A stretch of DNA of 64,000 nucleotides, taken from Acephala macrosclerotiorum (Eukaryota; Ascomycota; Leotiomycetes; Helotiales; Mollisiaceae). Where the stretch lies: the NCBI GenBank assembly GCA_014904845.1, contig MU119410.1, forward strand, positions 1-64,000, given 5' to 3'. Position 1 is the stretch's first letter, and each line of letters opens with the position of its first letter. Below, in pieces: positions 1 through 14,176 of this stretch. A program made the translations under genes and the position numbers. A model generated the notes under the pieces. The model made no database searches. It was not told where the DNA came from and was given only the letters and a program-made list of their open reading frames with translations.

Positions 1-11
1 TTTTTTTTTTT

Positions 12-2345
12 AATTTATTTTTCTATTCGGATTTTAAAGTGATTCGTATTTAGAAATTTTTTTAAAATTTTATTAAATACTAATTTTGTTATAATATTTA
101 TTGAATTATTTTAATCGTTAATTTATTGAATTTTTTGTAATTTTTTGCGTTTATACGATTAGTAAAGAATTATAATATCGATTATAAAACGTTTTTCTTT
201 GATCGTTTTTAATTTGATTAAATACTTATATAACGAATATAAATTTGTATAAACGATTATCGAGATTTCAAAAAAATCGAATTACTAAGTAATTATATTA
301 ATAATAAATTCGATTGCGATTATTATATCGATTTTTCTTATTATACTATATATTTTAAAAATTAAAACGTTTTTAGTAACGCGTTTATTTTTAATAGAAT
401 TGTAATAAATAAATAAAAATTTGATTTCGAATTTTTTATCGTTTAATTAACGTTTATTTGTTAGAATAATTTTATATTTAATCTAGAAATTAAAATTTTT
501 ATTATTTGCAAATAAATTATTAATAAAAACGAAGAGTTTTATTGTAAATAAATTGAGAGTAATATATTTGAGTTTTCGATTCAAGTTTTTAATTTGTTAT
601 TTTAATTTTTTATTTAATATAATAGTTTTTTTTTTTCGTTAAATTTTAATATTGAATAATAATAAATAAATCGAATATTGTTTTAAATTGACAAATTGTA
701 ATAATATAAATTTTTTTAATTCGTTATTTTTAGTATTTAATTTGAAAATTAAATGATTTAATATTTATTAGTTTAATTTTTTTATTTTTATTTTTTTGTT
801 GTAATTGAATTGTATTTTCGAATTAAATTAAAACGCATTTATTAAAAATTAATAATATTTTTAGTATTAAAATTTTTTTAATTTTAATTAAAAATTTAAT
901 TTTATTAAATTCGTTTTTTTCGAGAATAAATTTTTTTATTATTATTAGTATAAACGTATCGTCGATTTGTATTTTAATAACGTCGAAAAGTTTTTTAATA
1001 ATTATAATTAAAAAATAAAAATCGTATATCGACGTAATTATAAATAGTTTTTTTTTATAATATTTATAATACATAATTTATTAATGTGTTTTTATTTTCG
1101 CAATTTTATATAAAGATTTTAAAATAATTATAATCGTATTTAATAAATATAAATAGTAAATTTCTTTCGATAAATATATTAATATAAATCGTTAAAAATT
1201 TGTCGTAAATTGAATATAAATTTGAATAATATTACGAAATTATATTTTAATTTTTTTACTTAAAAATTGAACTAAAAAAAGTATTAAAGCGATAATTAAT
1301 CGTTAATTAATTCTTTAAATTATTAAAAATTGCATAAGAATTAAATTTTTTTTTTTGTTATTATATTTTTGAATTATTAATTTCGATTTTTTGTAAAAAG
1401 TATTAATAGTTTTACTTTTGATTTTATTGATTAATTTCGAATTGAAAATTCGAATTTTAATATATTTACTAAAATCGTATTAAACGAAATTAAAACTTTT
1501 TTTTATAATCAAATTATCGATTTCTTTTTTTTAAAACGCTTTAAATAATTATTTAAAGATTGTAATTATATTTTTTTTTCGTAGTTTTAATAATAATTTT
1601 ATATTATTTTTTTTTATTTGTTATAAAAACTATAGAAATTTTAATTTTTTTAATAATAATAATAAAAAATTAATCGTTGAAATTTTGTAATTTTTTTTAT
1701 CGTTTTCAATAAAATTATAATATTTATTTTATTTAAATTTTTTATTGTATACGTTTTTATTTCGTAATTTTTTTAAACGTTTTTAATTACGTTTTTTGAT
1801 TAGTTTTTCGTTTATTTTATTTGATTGAAAAAATAAAAAAATAAAATTTTTAATTAAAAAATAATAGAATTTTCTTTTGATTTTTTTGATTATTTTTTTA
1901 ATCGTTAATTCAATTATAAAATTTTAATATTTTTTTTTTATATAATAAAATTTAATAATCGTTAAACGAAAATTAATTAACTCGTAGAATATATTGATTA
2001 TATATATTTTTTTATTAATTATTAATAGTTTATATAATTTTTTTTATTTATTTATTTTACGTCAAATACGTACTTTAAATAGAATTAATAAGTCTAATAT
2101 AAACTTCGTATTTGAATCGTTTTTTATTGAAAACGTATTATTAATTTAACGTTAAATATATAAACGACGTATTTTTTTAGTAATTACTCGAATTATTTCA
2201 ATTTTTTTAATAATTAATAGTAATAATACGTCGTTATTAATTGTTTTAGAGTATACTCTAAAAATTAATAATATAAATACAATATTATTCGATTTTATCA
2301 AATTGTTAATAGTTTTAATTACTATTTGTAAAATTATATTTTTAT
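12..2345 (-). pseudogene. RIP-degraded Ty1/copia-type Pol (integrase C-terminal part, reverse transcriptase, RNase H)
   Basis: Read on the minus strand, this is the 3' two thirds of an LTR-retrotransposon Pol. About 2340-2050 carries the end of the integrase region, with a degraded match to the copia string around VPTLLVFGAYPR. About 1500-1075 is the N-terminal reverse-transcriptase part. The segment 1074-823 is free of stops and contains IQIDDTFIL, the fungal copia variant (QTDD) of the catalytic YVDD loop. RNase H follows, read through many stops, with NTIQLQQK at about 800, the TICQ..FDL segment at about 680, and SLYKYLIKLK..KEKR at about 240-185. The protein ends near 12-20 in a degraded EGWVKR-like tail. 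Stops are TAA/TAG at expected Gln and TGA at expected Trp, and the frame changes once between about 480 and 250. In life it would copy element RNA into DNA and integrate it. The downstream LTR lies outside the window. The family call rests on remembered motifs. Confidence 0.8.
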
Positions 2346-4400
2346 CGATTTATTTTTCGATTAATTTATCGTGAATAATCTCGTAAATTCGACGTAATAA
2401 AATATAATATTTTTTTATTTTTTTTATATTATTATAAGTTTCAATAAGTATTTTTTTGATTTTAATCGTTATTATTTTAGCGTTTTATTGAAATTCTATA
2501 AACGAGAAATTTTTTTTAGTATTATAAACGATATAATTCGATAATTTTTAATATATATCGATTTAATATATACGTAGTATATTTTATATTATTTTTACAA
2601 ATATATTTTTTATAAATTTAATAATTTGAAATACTATAAACGAATTTATTATTTATAAAATTAATTTTTTATTTAAATATAAAACGTTAACAATAATCGA
2701 ATAATTAAACTTATAATTATTTTACAAAGTAAATTTGAATTTTTTAAGTAATTATTTATACATTTGATAATAGTAATAATATTTAATAAAATATTAAATA
2801 TGTTTAGTATTTACGTTATAATTAATTCATTAAAAAACTTTTATAAAACGTTGTATCAATAAATAATTAAAACGTTTATACAATTGATATAATTTTATAT
2901 TAATAAAATAATTTTAAATTAGATTTTTCTTTAATTGATATAATAATATTTATAAGTAATTTTATTTTTTTTATAATAAAAACGATTTTATTTCTTTGAA
3001 TCAAAATATTCTTTAGATTATCGAGTTTTATATTTATAGTATCTATATTTTGAATATAGAATAAAAAAAATATATTTGTAGAAACAACGTAAAAAGTAAT
3101 AATATTTAATAAAATATCGATTCGAATAATTTTTTGCGATAAAACAATACTTTTACTAAAGCGAATCTTATGAACTTCGATCGTAAATATATTTAATTGA
3201 ACGCTAATATCAAGTTTTCGTAGTACTATAAATTGCGATTAATCAGTAATTGATACTTTGACGATTTTATTGTTTAGTATAATCCCTTGAAAAACTTTTG
3301 AAAAATATCGATTTTCGAAAGTAAAAAATGAATATTAATTCGATTCAAATAATTCAAATTATAATAATAAAATATTGAATATATTTTTTCTTGTAATAAT
3401 ATAACGAGTAAATTGATTATTTAAAATAATTACTATTTGCGTACTATCGATTTTTTTAAACTCGATAAAATAATTCTTATTCTCGTTTTCTATTTTTATA
3501 TTTATTAATAATTGATTAATTTTTATTATTTGATTATTTTTCGATAAATTTTCGATTTTTTCGATTTTAATAAAAAAATTCTAATAATAAACTATTGTAA
3601 TATTTTGATTTATCGTATATTGAATTTACTATTGAAATTTTATATATATTTATTATTACTTTTTTATCGTATATTTTATTGATTAATATTTCAATTTATT
3701 ATAAATATAGTATTTCTTTTAATATAATTTTTTTTGAAATTTATAATTTTTACAATATTTATCTCGAAAATTTTTTCGATTTTAGTATTTTCGATTTTAT
3801 TCTTGATCGCATTTTTTATTTCGTTTTCTATAAATATAATCGATTTAATTTTAATCGAACTCGTTTTTCTTTTGATTTTAAAGAGTAAAATCTAAATTAT
3901 ACTATTATATTTCACGTGATCGCGTCGCAATATTTACTATTGATCGCAATTCAATGTAAACGCTTTTAAAAATATTAATAAATTTATAGAAAACAAAATT
4001 ACATTTTTTAATATTTCGATAAATATTAATAATTTGATTTCGCAAATTATATTTCGTTTGATATTTCGATAATAAATCTAATTAAATCTTTTGAAATTGA
4101 TCGAAAAATATTTATAAGTATTTCAATTTAGTTTTTATTAAATTAATTATAATGATTTTTATTAAAATTGTTTTTTTCTATAAAAATATATATAATTAGC
4201 GATTTTTTTTAATCTCGAAATAGTTTTTTATTATTATTATTAGTATAATAAAATCGAAACTTTTTTCTAGAAATTTATTAAAATAAAATACGTTTATACG
4301 TTTTATAAAATTAATAAAAAATGCTTTATCGTATTAATTTTAAAATAATTCGATTTTATTATAATAATTATAAAAAATCGATAATTTGCGATTAAAAATA
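2346..4400 (-). other. Probable 5' part of the copia element (integrase core, protease, Gag), unreadable
   Basis: A fungal copia polyprotein should extend about 1.3-1.5 kb or more beyond the recognised integrase tail, so this stretch probably holds the integrase core, protease and Gag. I could not read a convincing zinc knuckle or DDE motif. A less mutated patch at 3901-3960 (TTCACGTGATCGCGTCGC) breaks the AT background. The right boundary is a length estimate, and no LTR pair can be shown because the other LTR is off the window. Confidence 0.3.
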
Positions 4401-5742
4401 TTATATAATTTTTTATTATACTTTTTATTATTAATATAAATTTTTATTAAATTTGTAAATAATTTAATAAAAATATTTTATAAATTATTATATTGATTCG
4501 ATTGCTATTAAAAAAATTATTAGTAAATAAATTGAATATTTTGTATTATACTAAATAAATTCGTATTTGTAGAAAAAATTACAATAAAAAAAATATAAAA
4601 AGTATTTGTAAAAGTAATTGTATTTATAGTAAAAAAATTTGTACTAATAATTGAAATCGTAAAAATAATTATATTTTGATTATTGAATACTAATATTAAA
4701 ATATTTTGATTTGTTAATTAAATTAATCGATTTTATTAAAAAAAAAAATTCTATTTTTTAATTAATTAACGATTTTTGTTTGTATTTATTTATAAAACTT
4801 TTTTTATTAAAAAAATTTTTTAAATTATTAATAATAAATTTTTTATTTTTCGATATTTAAATTTTATAAATATATAAAATATTTCGTAAATAATATATAA
4901 AATTTTTGTGTATTAAACGTAAAATCTTTTATAAGTAATTCTCAAAATTCTCTTAAAAATATTTTTATAAATTACAATTAAAGTATTTTTTTTTTTTATA
5001 TATTTTAAAATAATAAAAAATATATTTATTTAATATTATTTTATTAAAATTTTTATTGTTTATAAAATCGAAATTTTTTTTTTATTTGTTTTTATTATAA
5101 AAAAATTTGATTTTAAACAAATTTATTATTTTAAAAAATAATTATATAATAAATAATAAAAAAATTGAAAATTTTAATTCAAATTCGAATAAATATTATT
5201 ATTAATATTTATACGTTTTTAATTAAATAATAAGTAAAAATATAAAACTTTTTTTGAGAATTCGTTTTTAATATAAATTCGAGTAAATTAATATAAACTT
5301 AAAATCGTTTTTACGTTTTTTTATTCGTTTTTTGTAAATATTATTATTTTGTATAATAAACGCAAATTTGAAAAATAAATATAAATTTAAAATCGTTTTC
5401 GTATTATTTTCTTTAAATTTTTAATAGTTTTAATATTTTTAGCGCGTTTTTATAAGAGAATTCTTATAAATTTCCGTTTTTTCAAAAGTATATTAATTAT
5501 TTTAAGTATTTTTTTACAAAAAGTAAACTATTTAAAAAAAAAAAAATTTTTTGTAAATTAATTTTTTTTAAGTAGAAATCTAATTATTTCGTAGTTAATT
5601 GAACAATTATTAATTAGTATTAGTATTACTAGAAATACTTATTACTAGTAATAAATCAAAAACGAAATAAATAAATAAATTGAATAATTCGTTGATTAAT
5701 TATAAATTGTAAATTTAATAAACGCGTAAAAATTGAAAAATA
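4401..5742. other. AT-rich spacer, no gene seen
   Basis: Heavily mutated A/T with short homopolymers. If the copia element is complete, its 5' LTR would fall here, but no terminal sequence is recognisable. Confidence 0.5.
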
Positions 5743-5806
5743 TAATCTCAACTCTGACGCAAGCGGCGCCAGTCCCGATCTGGCCTAGTGCCGCACGTGA
5801 CTACTA
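5743..5806. other. Unmutated GC-rich island with nested stem-loop
   Basis: About 60 bases of roughly 60% GC stand inside DNA near 15% GC. Two nested perfect inverted repeats are visible. The outer arms are GCGGC (5763-5767) and GCCGC (5790-5794). The inner arms are GCCAG (5768-5772) and CTGGC (5780-5784), around a 7-nt loop TCCCGAT, with a 5-nt bulge CTAGT on the 3' side. CACGTGACT follows at once (5794-5802). It could be the end of a short non-autonomous transposon that inserted after RIP, or a fragment too short to be a RIP target. A tRNA is unlikely because no B box is present. Confidence 0.6.
5794..5802 (-). promoter_or_regulatory. AGTCACGTG site (copy 1)
   Basis: On the minus strand this reads AGTCACGTG, overlapping the 3' arm of the GC-rich stem-loop. 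The core RTCACGTG matches the E-box recognised by Cbf1/USF-type bHLH proteins (CDEI in yeasts). The same 9-mer recurs at 35397 and 60314. Alternatively it marks a transposon end. Function is not shown. Confidence 0.35.
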
Positions 5807-6880
5807 AATTAATATTGTATTCACATTATTAAATTCTATTTTAATACTCATTTAAATATAATTTAAATAAAATACAAAATTGATTTCGAGTTTCGAATAA
5901 TAAATAACGTTATATATATAAAATTAATTCGTTTTTTTAAATAAAATTTTAATCGATAAAATAATAGTATTTTTATTGTATAATTTTAAATTGTATTTAT
6001 TAATTTTTGTAATTGTATCGATTTTTTTATTATTAAACGATTATATTGATTTAAATAATTTTTGTTTATAGAATATATATTGTATATATTAATAAATATA
6101 TTTTTAGTTTACGAGATAAAAGTATTTTAAGTTTCAATAGAAATTATAAAAACATTAAATGTAAAAAAAGCGAATAATATTAAAATACGATAATTAAATA
6201 ATTAAAAAAAAAAAAAAAATTTATTTTAAAATAATAAAAAAAAAATATAAAAATAATTTGAAAAGTTTGTATTATTATTTTTAAAGATTGAAAAATAAAA
6301 GTATAAATATTGAAAATATATATTTTATAAATAATAAAAAAATATTATAAAGAATAAAATTGCAAATAAAAAAATATTATTGATTTTTTTGAAAATAATA
6401 ATGAATTCGATTATTAATCGTTAATTTATATCGTAAAATAAATTTATTTCAATATATTCGTTTTATTTATAGAGAAATTGATTAAAAAATTTATAATTAT
6501 TATTTGTTTAATTTTATTTTATCAATAAATTGAAAATTAATATAATTACAAATAGTAAAAAATATTTTGTATTTTTTTTATTTTAAAATTAAAATAAATA
6601 ATTTTATTTTTTTTTGTAATTTTTTTTTTAATTAATTTGTTTTTTTGTACGTTTTTTTTTTTTTTTTTTTATTAATATAATTATTATTTAAAATTTAATT
6701 TAATTTAAAATTGTTATATATTGAAAAAAAATTGTAAAAATAAAAAACTATTATTTAAAGTAAAAAAAACGAGTATTTTTTTAAAAAAAAAATAAGATTA
6801 TTATTTAATTAAACAAAAAAAATTATTATATTTAATAACGTTTTTAATATTATTAAAATATATATTTTAGCGACTATATA
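5807..6880. other. AT-rich spacer, no gene seen
   Basis: Mutated A/T with homopolymers, including a T run of about 19 at 6652-6670. Nothing gene-like is visible. Confidence 0.5.
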
Positions 6881-7740
6881 AACAAAAGAATTACGATTTT
6901 GACATTTTAATTACAATATCGAAATAGTTTCAAAAAGTGAAAACGGTTCTACTATTAATCGAATTAAAGATTTTATTAATATTCGTAATTACAATACATT
7001 TTTTTATATTAATAATAATTGTGATTTAATTGATTTAATACTTCATTTTAAAATAAAATAAAATACAATAATCAATTTGATCAAAGTAATTAATTTTACA
7101 ATCGATAATAAATTTTACAATAATAAAACAAACAAATAAATATATGTACATAATCGCTCTTATTTTAATACAATACAAAAAATATAAAAACTTTTTACGA
7201 AGACTCTTTAAAAGCAATTTGTTTGATTTTTTAATTAGTAATATACTTAAAATAACTCGAAAAAATTTACTAAAAAATTGTATTAATAATAGTAGTTTTT
7301 GTATTATTTGCACTATTTATATTAAATAATTCGAGAATTTTTTTTGTAGTCGCATTTTATGTAATTTTACGATTAGTTTTATTATTATTAGAACTAGTAA
7401 TAGTTTGATTTTTACTATATTTATTATTAGAAATAGTTTAAAAAGCAAAAAAAACAAAAGAAAAAAAATTATTTATCGATTGAAAATACGATCAATTTTA
7501 TTATTACTATAATTACGTATTGATATAATTAGTTTACGAATTAAAAAATTATTTTTATTAATAGTCTCTTTTTCTTTTTTTTCTTTTTTCAAACTAAAAA
7601 CTAATCTAATACGTTTTTAGACTAGTATCGACTTAGAAAAAATAAAATTAATATTTTGAAATTTTTTTTTTAAAATTTTAATAGTATTTAAACGAGGATT
7701 TTTAAAAGAGACTTTAGTATAGATTTGTAAATTGGATTTT
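6881..7740 (-). other. Less mutated segment with weak minus-strand coding trace
   Basis: This stretch keeps more CA, GA and GG than its surroundings. On the minus strand, about 7560-7270 reads through few stops as a Ser/Thr/Asn-rich segment, and a 92-codon open frame lies at 7313-7035. A pyrimidine-rich run sits at 7566-7590. I do not recognise a family, and the two frames conflict, so this may be a frameshifted relic or chance. Confidence 0.25.
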
Positions 7741-10700
7741 ATTTATTTCAAAATAATTATAAATTATTAATATAAAAACAAAAAATATAAAAATAAATAA
7801 AAAAAAACTATAAAAAAAATTTACGTTTTAATAATTGAAAAAATATTATAAAATTCAATTATTTTAAATTTATATTAATTTTTTAAATTAGTTTTATTTC
7901 GTTTAACAATAAAAATAAAAACAGTTTTATAGTAAAAATTAATATAAATTACTAAAAAAATTAATAAATAATAAATAAAATTAGAAAATAAAAACAAATT
8001 TGAATTTATATTTACAAAAGAAATTAATAAGTTTAAATAATTTAAAAAAATTAAATTTTTTAATTATATATTTGAAACAAATAAAAAAATTAATCAAAAT
8101 ATAAATATTTTAAAAAATTTTATTATTTTTTTTGAGAAATTAATCGAATATATAAAAACAAATATTAATAATTTTTTTTATATAATTTTAAATAAAATCA
8201 ATTGAAAATTAATCAAAATATTAAATAGTGATTAAATTAGAATTTTTAAAAATTGAAAAAGATTTTTTAAGAATTATAAAGAGTATAAAAAAAAAAGAAT
8301 TTGAAAAAATAATAAAAAAAATATTTATAATAATTCGAGAAAATATTTTAAATTTTTAATTTTTAATTTAATTAAAAATTTTATTTTTGATTTATTGATA
8401 TCGAGTATTATTTATATTGATTAAATTGTAAACTTTTTAAATAAATTGATAATGAAAATTATTAATTATATACAAAAAAAAAGTTATTTAATTTTATAGT
8501 TCAATTTTTGATATATTTTAATTGTTTTTTTATTGGAAAAAAAAGATTATTATTTGTAGTAATTTTGAATTGTTTTTTAGAATATAAATTTTCTAGAATT
8601 TTTATTAAACGAGCATATAATAGATTTTTATTTTTAGTTAATAAATTAATTCGAATTGAGTTTGAAATTGATATATTTTATTAAAAAATTAATTAAATAT
8701 TTTAAAAAATTAAATTTAAATCGAATTTAATCGATTTAAATTTGAAAATAAAAAATAAAAATTAAATAAATATATAAAATTTACATTTTAATTTAATAAG
8801 TTTTGAAAACGTTTAATATTTTTTATTTTATTTTCGTTTTTAAAAATTTCGTTCGTATTATCGAATTAATAAATAAATTGAGTATAAAGAATTTTAAAAA
8901 CTTTAAAACAAAAAAAAAAATTTATTATTTCGAACTTAGAAATTGAAATTGTTTTTTATTTTTTAAAGATTTTAATTATCGATTTAAAGATTGATTTAAC
9001 GGTTTTTTACTTTTAAAATATTATTAATATAATTTTTAAAAAATTAATTAATAAAAATTAATAAAATTAAAAATTAAAAAATTAAAAAATCTCAAAAAAA
9101 AATATAAAAAAGTAAAATTATTAATTTAAATTATGTAAAATATATTGAAAAATCATAAAAAAGAATTTAAAATAAATATATAAAAAAATACAAAAGAAAA
9201 TAAATAATATTTTAATTTATATATAGTAAAAAATTTTAAAATTTAAAATTTATATATTAAAATATATTTTAAATATAAAATCAAAATAAAAATATTAATT
9301 AATAATAAAATAAAGTGAAAAAAAGCAAAAAAAATAAAAAAAATAAGTAAATATATTTTAATAACGAGTTTTTTTATTAGTTATTCAAATTTTTTAAATT
9401 TTTTATTAAAAGTTTATATTTTATTAAATGTAAATTGAAATAATTTATTTGTTTTAAAGTTTTTTACGTCGATTAATTTTTTTTTTTTTTTTTTAGAATT
9501 TTTCTTTTTATTAATTGATATAGTAAAAAGAATTGAAATAGTAATCTTACGATAAAAACGTTTAATTTTTATAATTGCGATTTTAAAAAGTATTTATAAT
9601 AATATTATTTGTAATTTGTAATAAATTTAAAATTACAAAATATAATTCAATTTAATTAATTGAAAAATTAAGTCTTATAAAAGTTCAACGAAGAAATATT
9701 ATAAAAATAGCGTTATTAAAAAACTGGAAAAAAAATAGTAACGTATATATATATATATATATAATTAAAAATTTAATAGATTTTATAATAAAATTACAAT
9801 TTTATATTAATTATTTTCGATCAAATTATTTGAAATTATTTAATAATTCAATTATATATCGTAAAATTAAAATTTTTTTTTTTTTGAATTTTTAAATCTT
9901 TATATAATTATTTTATTAATTAAAATAAATAAATTTTTTTAATTAAAAAATATATTAAAATATGTAATACTTATTATAAAAAATTAAATTATAGTGAAAT
10001 TCTTATATAATTTAATAATTTTTTTATAATTATTTTTTTTAAAATTCATAGTATACTTTAAATTAAAAAATAAACTAATTTTATAATTTTTAAAAAATTA
10101 AAAAAAAAAAATTAAAAATTGAAAAAAATGTTTATTTATTTTGTTTTTTTTAAAGATATTTCTAGAAAATTTATCAATACTATTTTACTTTTAACGCGAT
10201 TTGAGTTTTACGAACGCGTATACGATTCAATTGTATTTAATTCTATTTAAATACTTTCAAATTTATCGTAGAAATACTTTTTAAAAAAATTAAATTTAAA
10301 AAAAATAAAAAAACCATTTTATTTCTTATTTAATTTACTAAAAATACTAAAGTAATTTATTCTAAATATAATTTCAATAATTTCAATAAAAAAAAAACTA
10401 TTTTTAAACGTTAAAAATCTATTAAAATTTCAAATAATTATTATATAAAAAATAGAAATTTTTATAATAAAAATAATATATTATATAATAATAAAATAAG
10501 TAATACAAATTCAAATTCTATAATTTTTATATGTTTTTTAATTATTTATTTATATTTTTCAATTAATTGACTTATAAATAAAATTCAAATAAACAATTTT
10601 TTGAATTTTTAATTATATTAAATAATTATAATATATTAAAATTTTAACAAATTATCGATTATAATCAAATGTAAAAAAATAAAAAATAAATATTGAATTT

Positions 10701-13700
10701 TTTTATTAATTTTAGCGATATAAATAATAAAATAAAATTAGAAATTAATTTAATAATAATTTTAAAAATATTAGAATTTCTCGAAATATTAAAAAATTTT
10801 TTAAATAATTTAATTTTTATTCGCTATTAATAAATTCTAATTATAAATTCTTTTAAATTTAATATAACGTTTAATCTTATAATTATTATTTTTAAAATAT
10901 TACGTATCGAATATATTATATTCAAAGAATTTTTTGAAATATTAAAAAATTAAAATAATTTATTAATTTTAAATATTATTTTTTTTTTAAATACTTTAAA
11001 TATTTTAAAAAAGCACGTAATTAAACAATTTTTTTTAATCGATATACGTTTTAAATCTATCGATTTAAAAATTAAAAAGTTTTTAATTGAATTTAAAAAT
11101 AAAAAAAATAAAATAAAAAATAAAAAAATAATTAAATTTATTTAAAAAATAAAAAATTTTAATTTAAAAAATTTATTTTAAATTTTTTGATTTTTTTCTT
11201 TTTTTAATAAAATTCACAAAAAACTTTATTATTTTATTGATTTTTTTATCGAAATTTAGTATTTTTATATTTAAAAATTATTTATTCGAATTATTTTTAA
11301 TTTATATTTTTATTTTAAAATCGAATATATTTTTTTTTTTCGAATTTTATTTATTTTTAATACTATAAAAAAAATTGTATTTATATTATTAAAAATATTT
11401 ATTATATTAAACGAATTTATAGTGTAAAAAAATATTTATATAATTATTTTTATTAATTTAAAAAAAAAATTCTAAAAATTTAATAAATTTTCGAGTATTT
11501 CGATTTTATTAATTATATTTTTAATTTTTTTATAATTTTAAATAAATTTGTTTTATCTTAGAAATAAATTATTTATTTTTTAAAATAATAAATTATTAAT
11601 ATTATCAATAATATATATTTTAATTATATTTTTAAAAAAAATAAAAATAAAAAAATTAATTTTTTATTTATTTTTCTAATTAAATTTTCGTATTTTATTT
11701 CTTAGTAAATTAATAATATTTTCTTTTTTAATTCAAAAGTTATTTAATTATATTATATTAATTTTTTACAAATCGAATTAAAATTTAAATAATATACTAA
11801 AAAATAATTTTAAAAAAAATATTAATAAAATTAAATTAAATACAATATAGAAATTGTATTAAAAAATAAACAAATAATTATTTTATCGAACGAAATTACT
11901 AATATTTACAATATTTAAAAACTACAAAATAATTTAAATATAATAAAAATCGATAAATTCAATAATTAAAAGTTTTAAAAACTATAAAGTAATTTAATTA
12001 TTATAACAAGTAATTTAATTGTTATAAAAAGAAATAATATTTTTATTTCTTTTTTTTCAAACTTTAAAAAACGAATTCAATGTATTATTTTTATTTTTCT
12101 ATTTATTTTTATAAATAAATTTAATATTTATAATAATAATTATCGAATTTTTATAAAAATTTACATTATTTTTATTAGATTATCAATTAAAAAATAGACT
12201 AAAAAAATTAATATTTTTTTAATTATTTTTAGATTTTACAAATTTCAATTTTCGAATATAATTAAAATATTAATTTGTTTTCAATCTTTAAATAAAAATA
12301 TAAAAAATTGATTTTAAATATTTTTATATTTAATTTTATTATAAATATAATTCAAACTAATTTCAATTTTAATATCAAAAGTATTTATAGTTTAAAAAAT
12401 TATTGTTTTTGTTTTATTAAAAAGAAAAAACATAGTAATTTGAAATTTAATACTAAGATTTAAAGATACTATTATAATTAACTCGAAATTATAAAACTAT
12501 TATTAATCAAAAATCAAATACTTTCAAATTAAAATATACAATAAAATAAAATTTAAATTTAAATTCTCTAATATTATTATTTATTTACTCGACTTTAAAT
12601 ACTATTTTTACTCGATTATTAAATTTAGCGTATTCAAAATACTAAGATATAATTCTTTTAATATATAAATTTTTCAAAAATACTATTTTTACTTTTAAAA
12701 CTCTTAAAAAATACTATTATATACTTCGAAAGTATTTGTTTTCTTTTGATTAATAACGTTTTTAATAAATTTTTCTATTTATTTATTTATTTGTTTTTTG
12801 TTTTATATATATTAATATATGATTTAAATCTCTAATTTATTATTTAAACTCATATAATTTTATTAATTATATTTGATAAATAATTATTATTTCAAGTTTA
12901 TTACGTTTTTAATTTTAAAATAAATACATTAAATTTAAATTTAAAAATCTAATTATTATTTTTCGTTAAAATCTTCTATATTATATTATTTTATTATATA
13001 TTAAAATGATTAAAAGTATTTCTATACTTATAAATACTTAGATTTCGATCGAAAATAAATAAAATTTCGATTAAATCATTAAAAATAATCGATATACATA
13101 TTAAAAACTTTATATTTATAACTTTAAAAGTATTTAATTAATTAGAAAAAAACTGAAAATAAATATTATTTTTATTAGATTTAAAGCAAATAATTTTAGT
13201 CTTTTTCAAATTTTTAAAAAGTTTTTAATATTTCGATTACAAATAAAAAACTAGAATAATAAGTTTAAAATTATATAATAATAGTATTTAAAAAATATTA
13301 AATATTTAAACGTACATATAAAACTGTATTATAATCGAATATTAACGAAATACGACTTTTTTAATTTGTATAATATATTAATTAAAAAAAAAAAACATTA
13401 ATAAATATTTATTTTTCATTTTTTGAAAATCTTTTCGCGTAATTTTTAAAGTATTTTAATTTTATTATTCTTATTTTTTTATTTTTTACTACAATTCAAA
13501 TTATTTTCTACGATCGAAATATAGATTTTATTGTTTTTATTATTGTATTATATTTAAATTTATATTTAAAAATCGTAAAAAAATAATTTTATAATCGAAT
13601 CATATAATTATACTTTAAATATTAAATATTTTAATACTTTGTATTTTATTTGAAATTTTCAAAAATTTTATTTAAATCTTAAAACAATTTTACAATTTAT

Positions 13701-14135
13701 TTCAAACTTTTATTTATACTATTTTTCGATTTGAAATTATATTTTGTACTATTTTAAATTTGTAATAATTTTACGATAATCTTATAATAATTTTACAATA
13801 TTACTATTTATTAATTTTATATTAATTATAATAACTTTATATTATTTTCTTAATTAATTTTAAACTTCTACAAATATTATAAAACGATTTTAACGTATTA
13901 ATTAAATTTTTTAAAAAAACTATATATAATACGAATTATACGAATATCGAAAAAATTTTATTTCTTCGAAAAAACATCCAATAAATCGTTCAAATCTTTA
14001 TTAACGATAATTTTAAATATATTACTAAAAAAAAAATATTAATATATTTTCTATTTTGAAATCAATTTCTAAAAAATACTCTATTTTTTTCAATAATATT
14101 TTATCTCGATTTAAACAAAAAAAAATTCGAAATCG

Positions 14136-14139
<4 letters not shown>
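7741..14139. other. AT-rich tract, no gene seen
   Basis: 6.4 kb of strongly mutated DNA. A (TA)n run lies at 9744-9763 and a T run at 9477-9494. From about 10 kb C clearly exceeds G on the plus strand. I see no recognisable protein, though relics may be hidden. Confidence 0.45.

Positions 14140-14174
<35 letters not shown>
14140..14174 (+). repeat. 35-nt poly(A) run
   Basis: An uninterrupted run of 35 A, the longest homopolymer in the window. It could be the poly(A) tail of a LINE or other retroposed copy on the plus strand, or slippage in a mutated A-rich context. No LINE protein is recognisable upstream. Confidence 0.6.

Positions 14175-14176
<2 letters not shown>

Noticed and set aside
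5743..5806. tRNA or SINE from the TGGCCTAGTGCC A-box-like string
   Set aside because: No B box, cloverleaf or T-loop sequence follows, and the stem pairing differs from a tRNA.
7144..7329. 61-codon plus-strand open frame
   Set aside because: It overlaps a longer minus-strand open frame, has A/T-driven composition and no motif.
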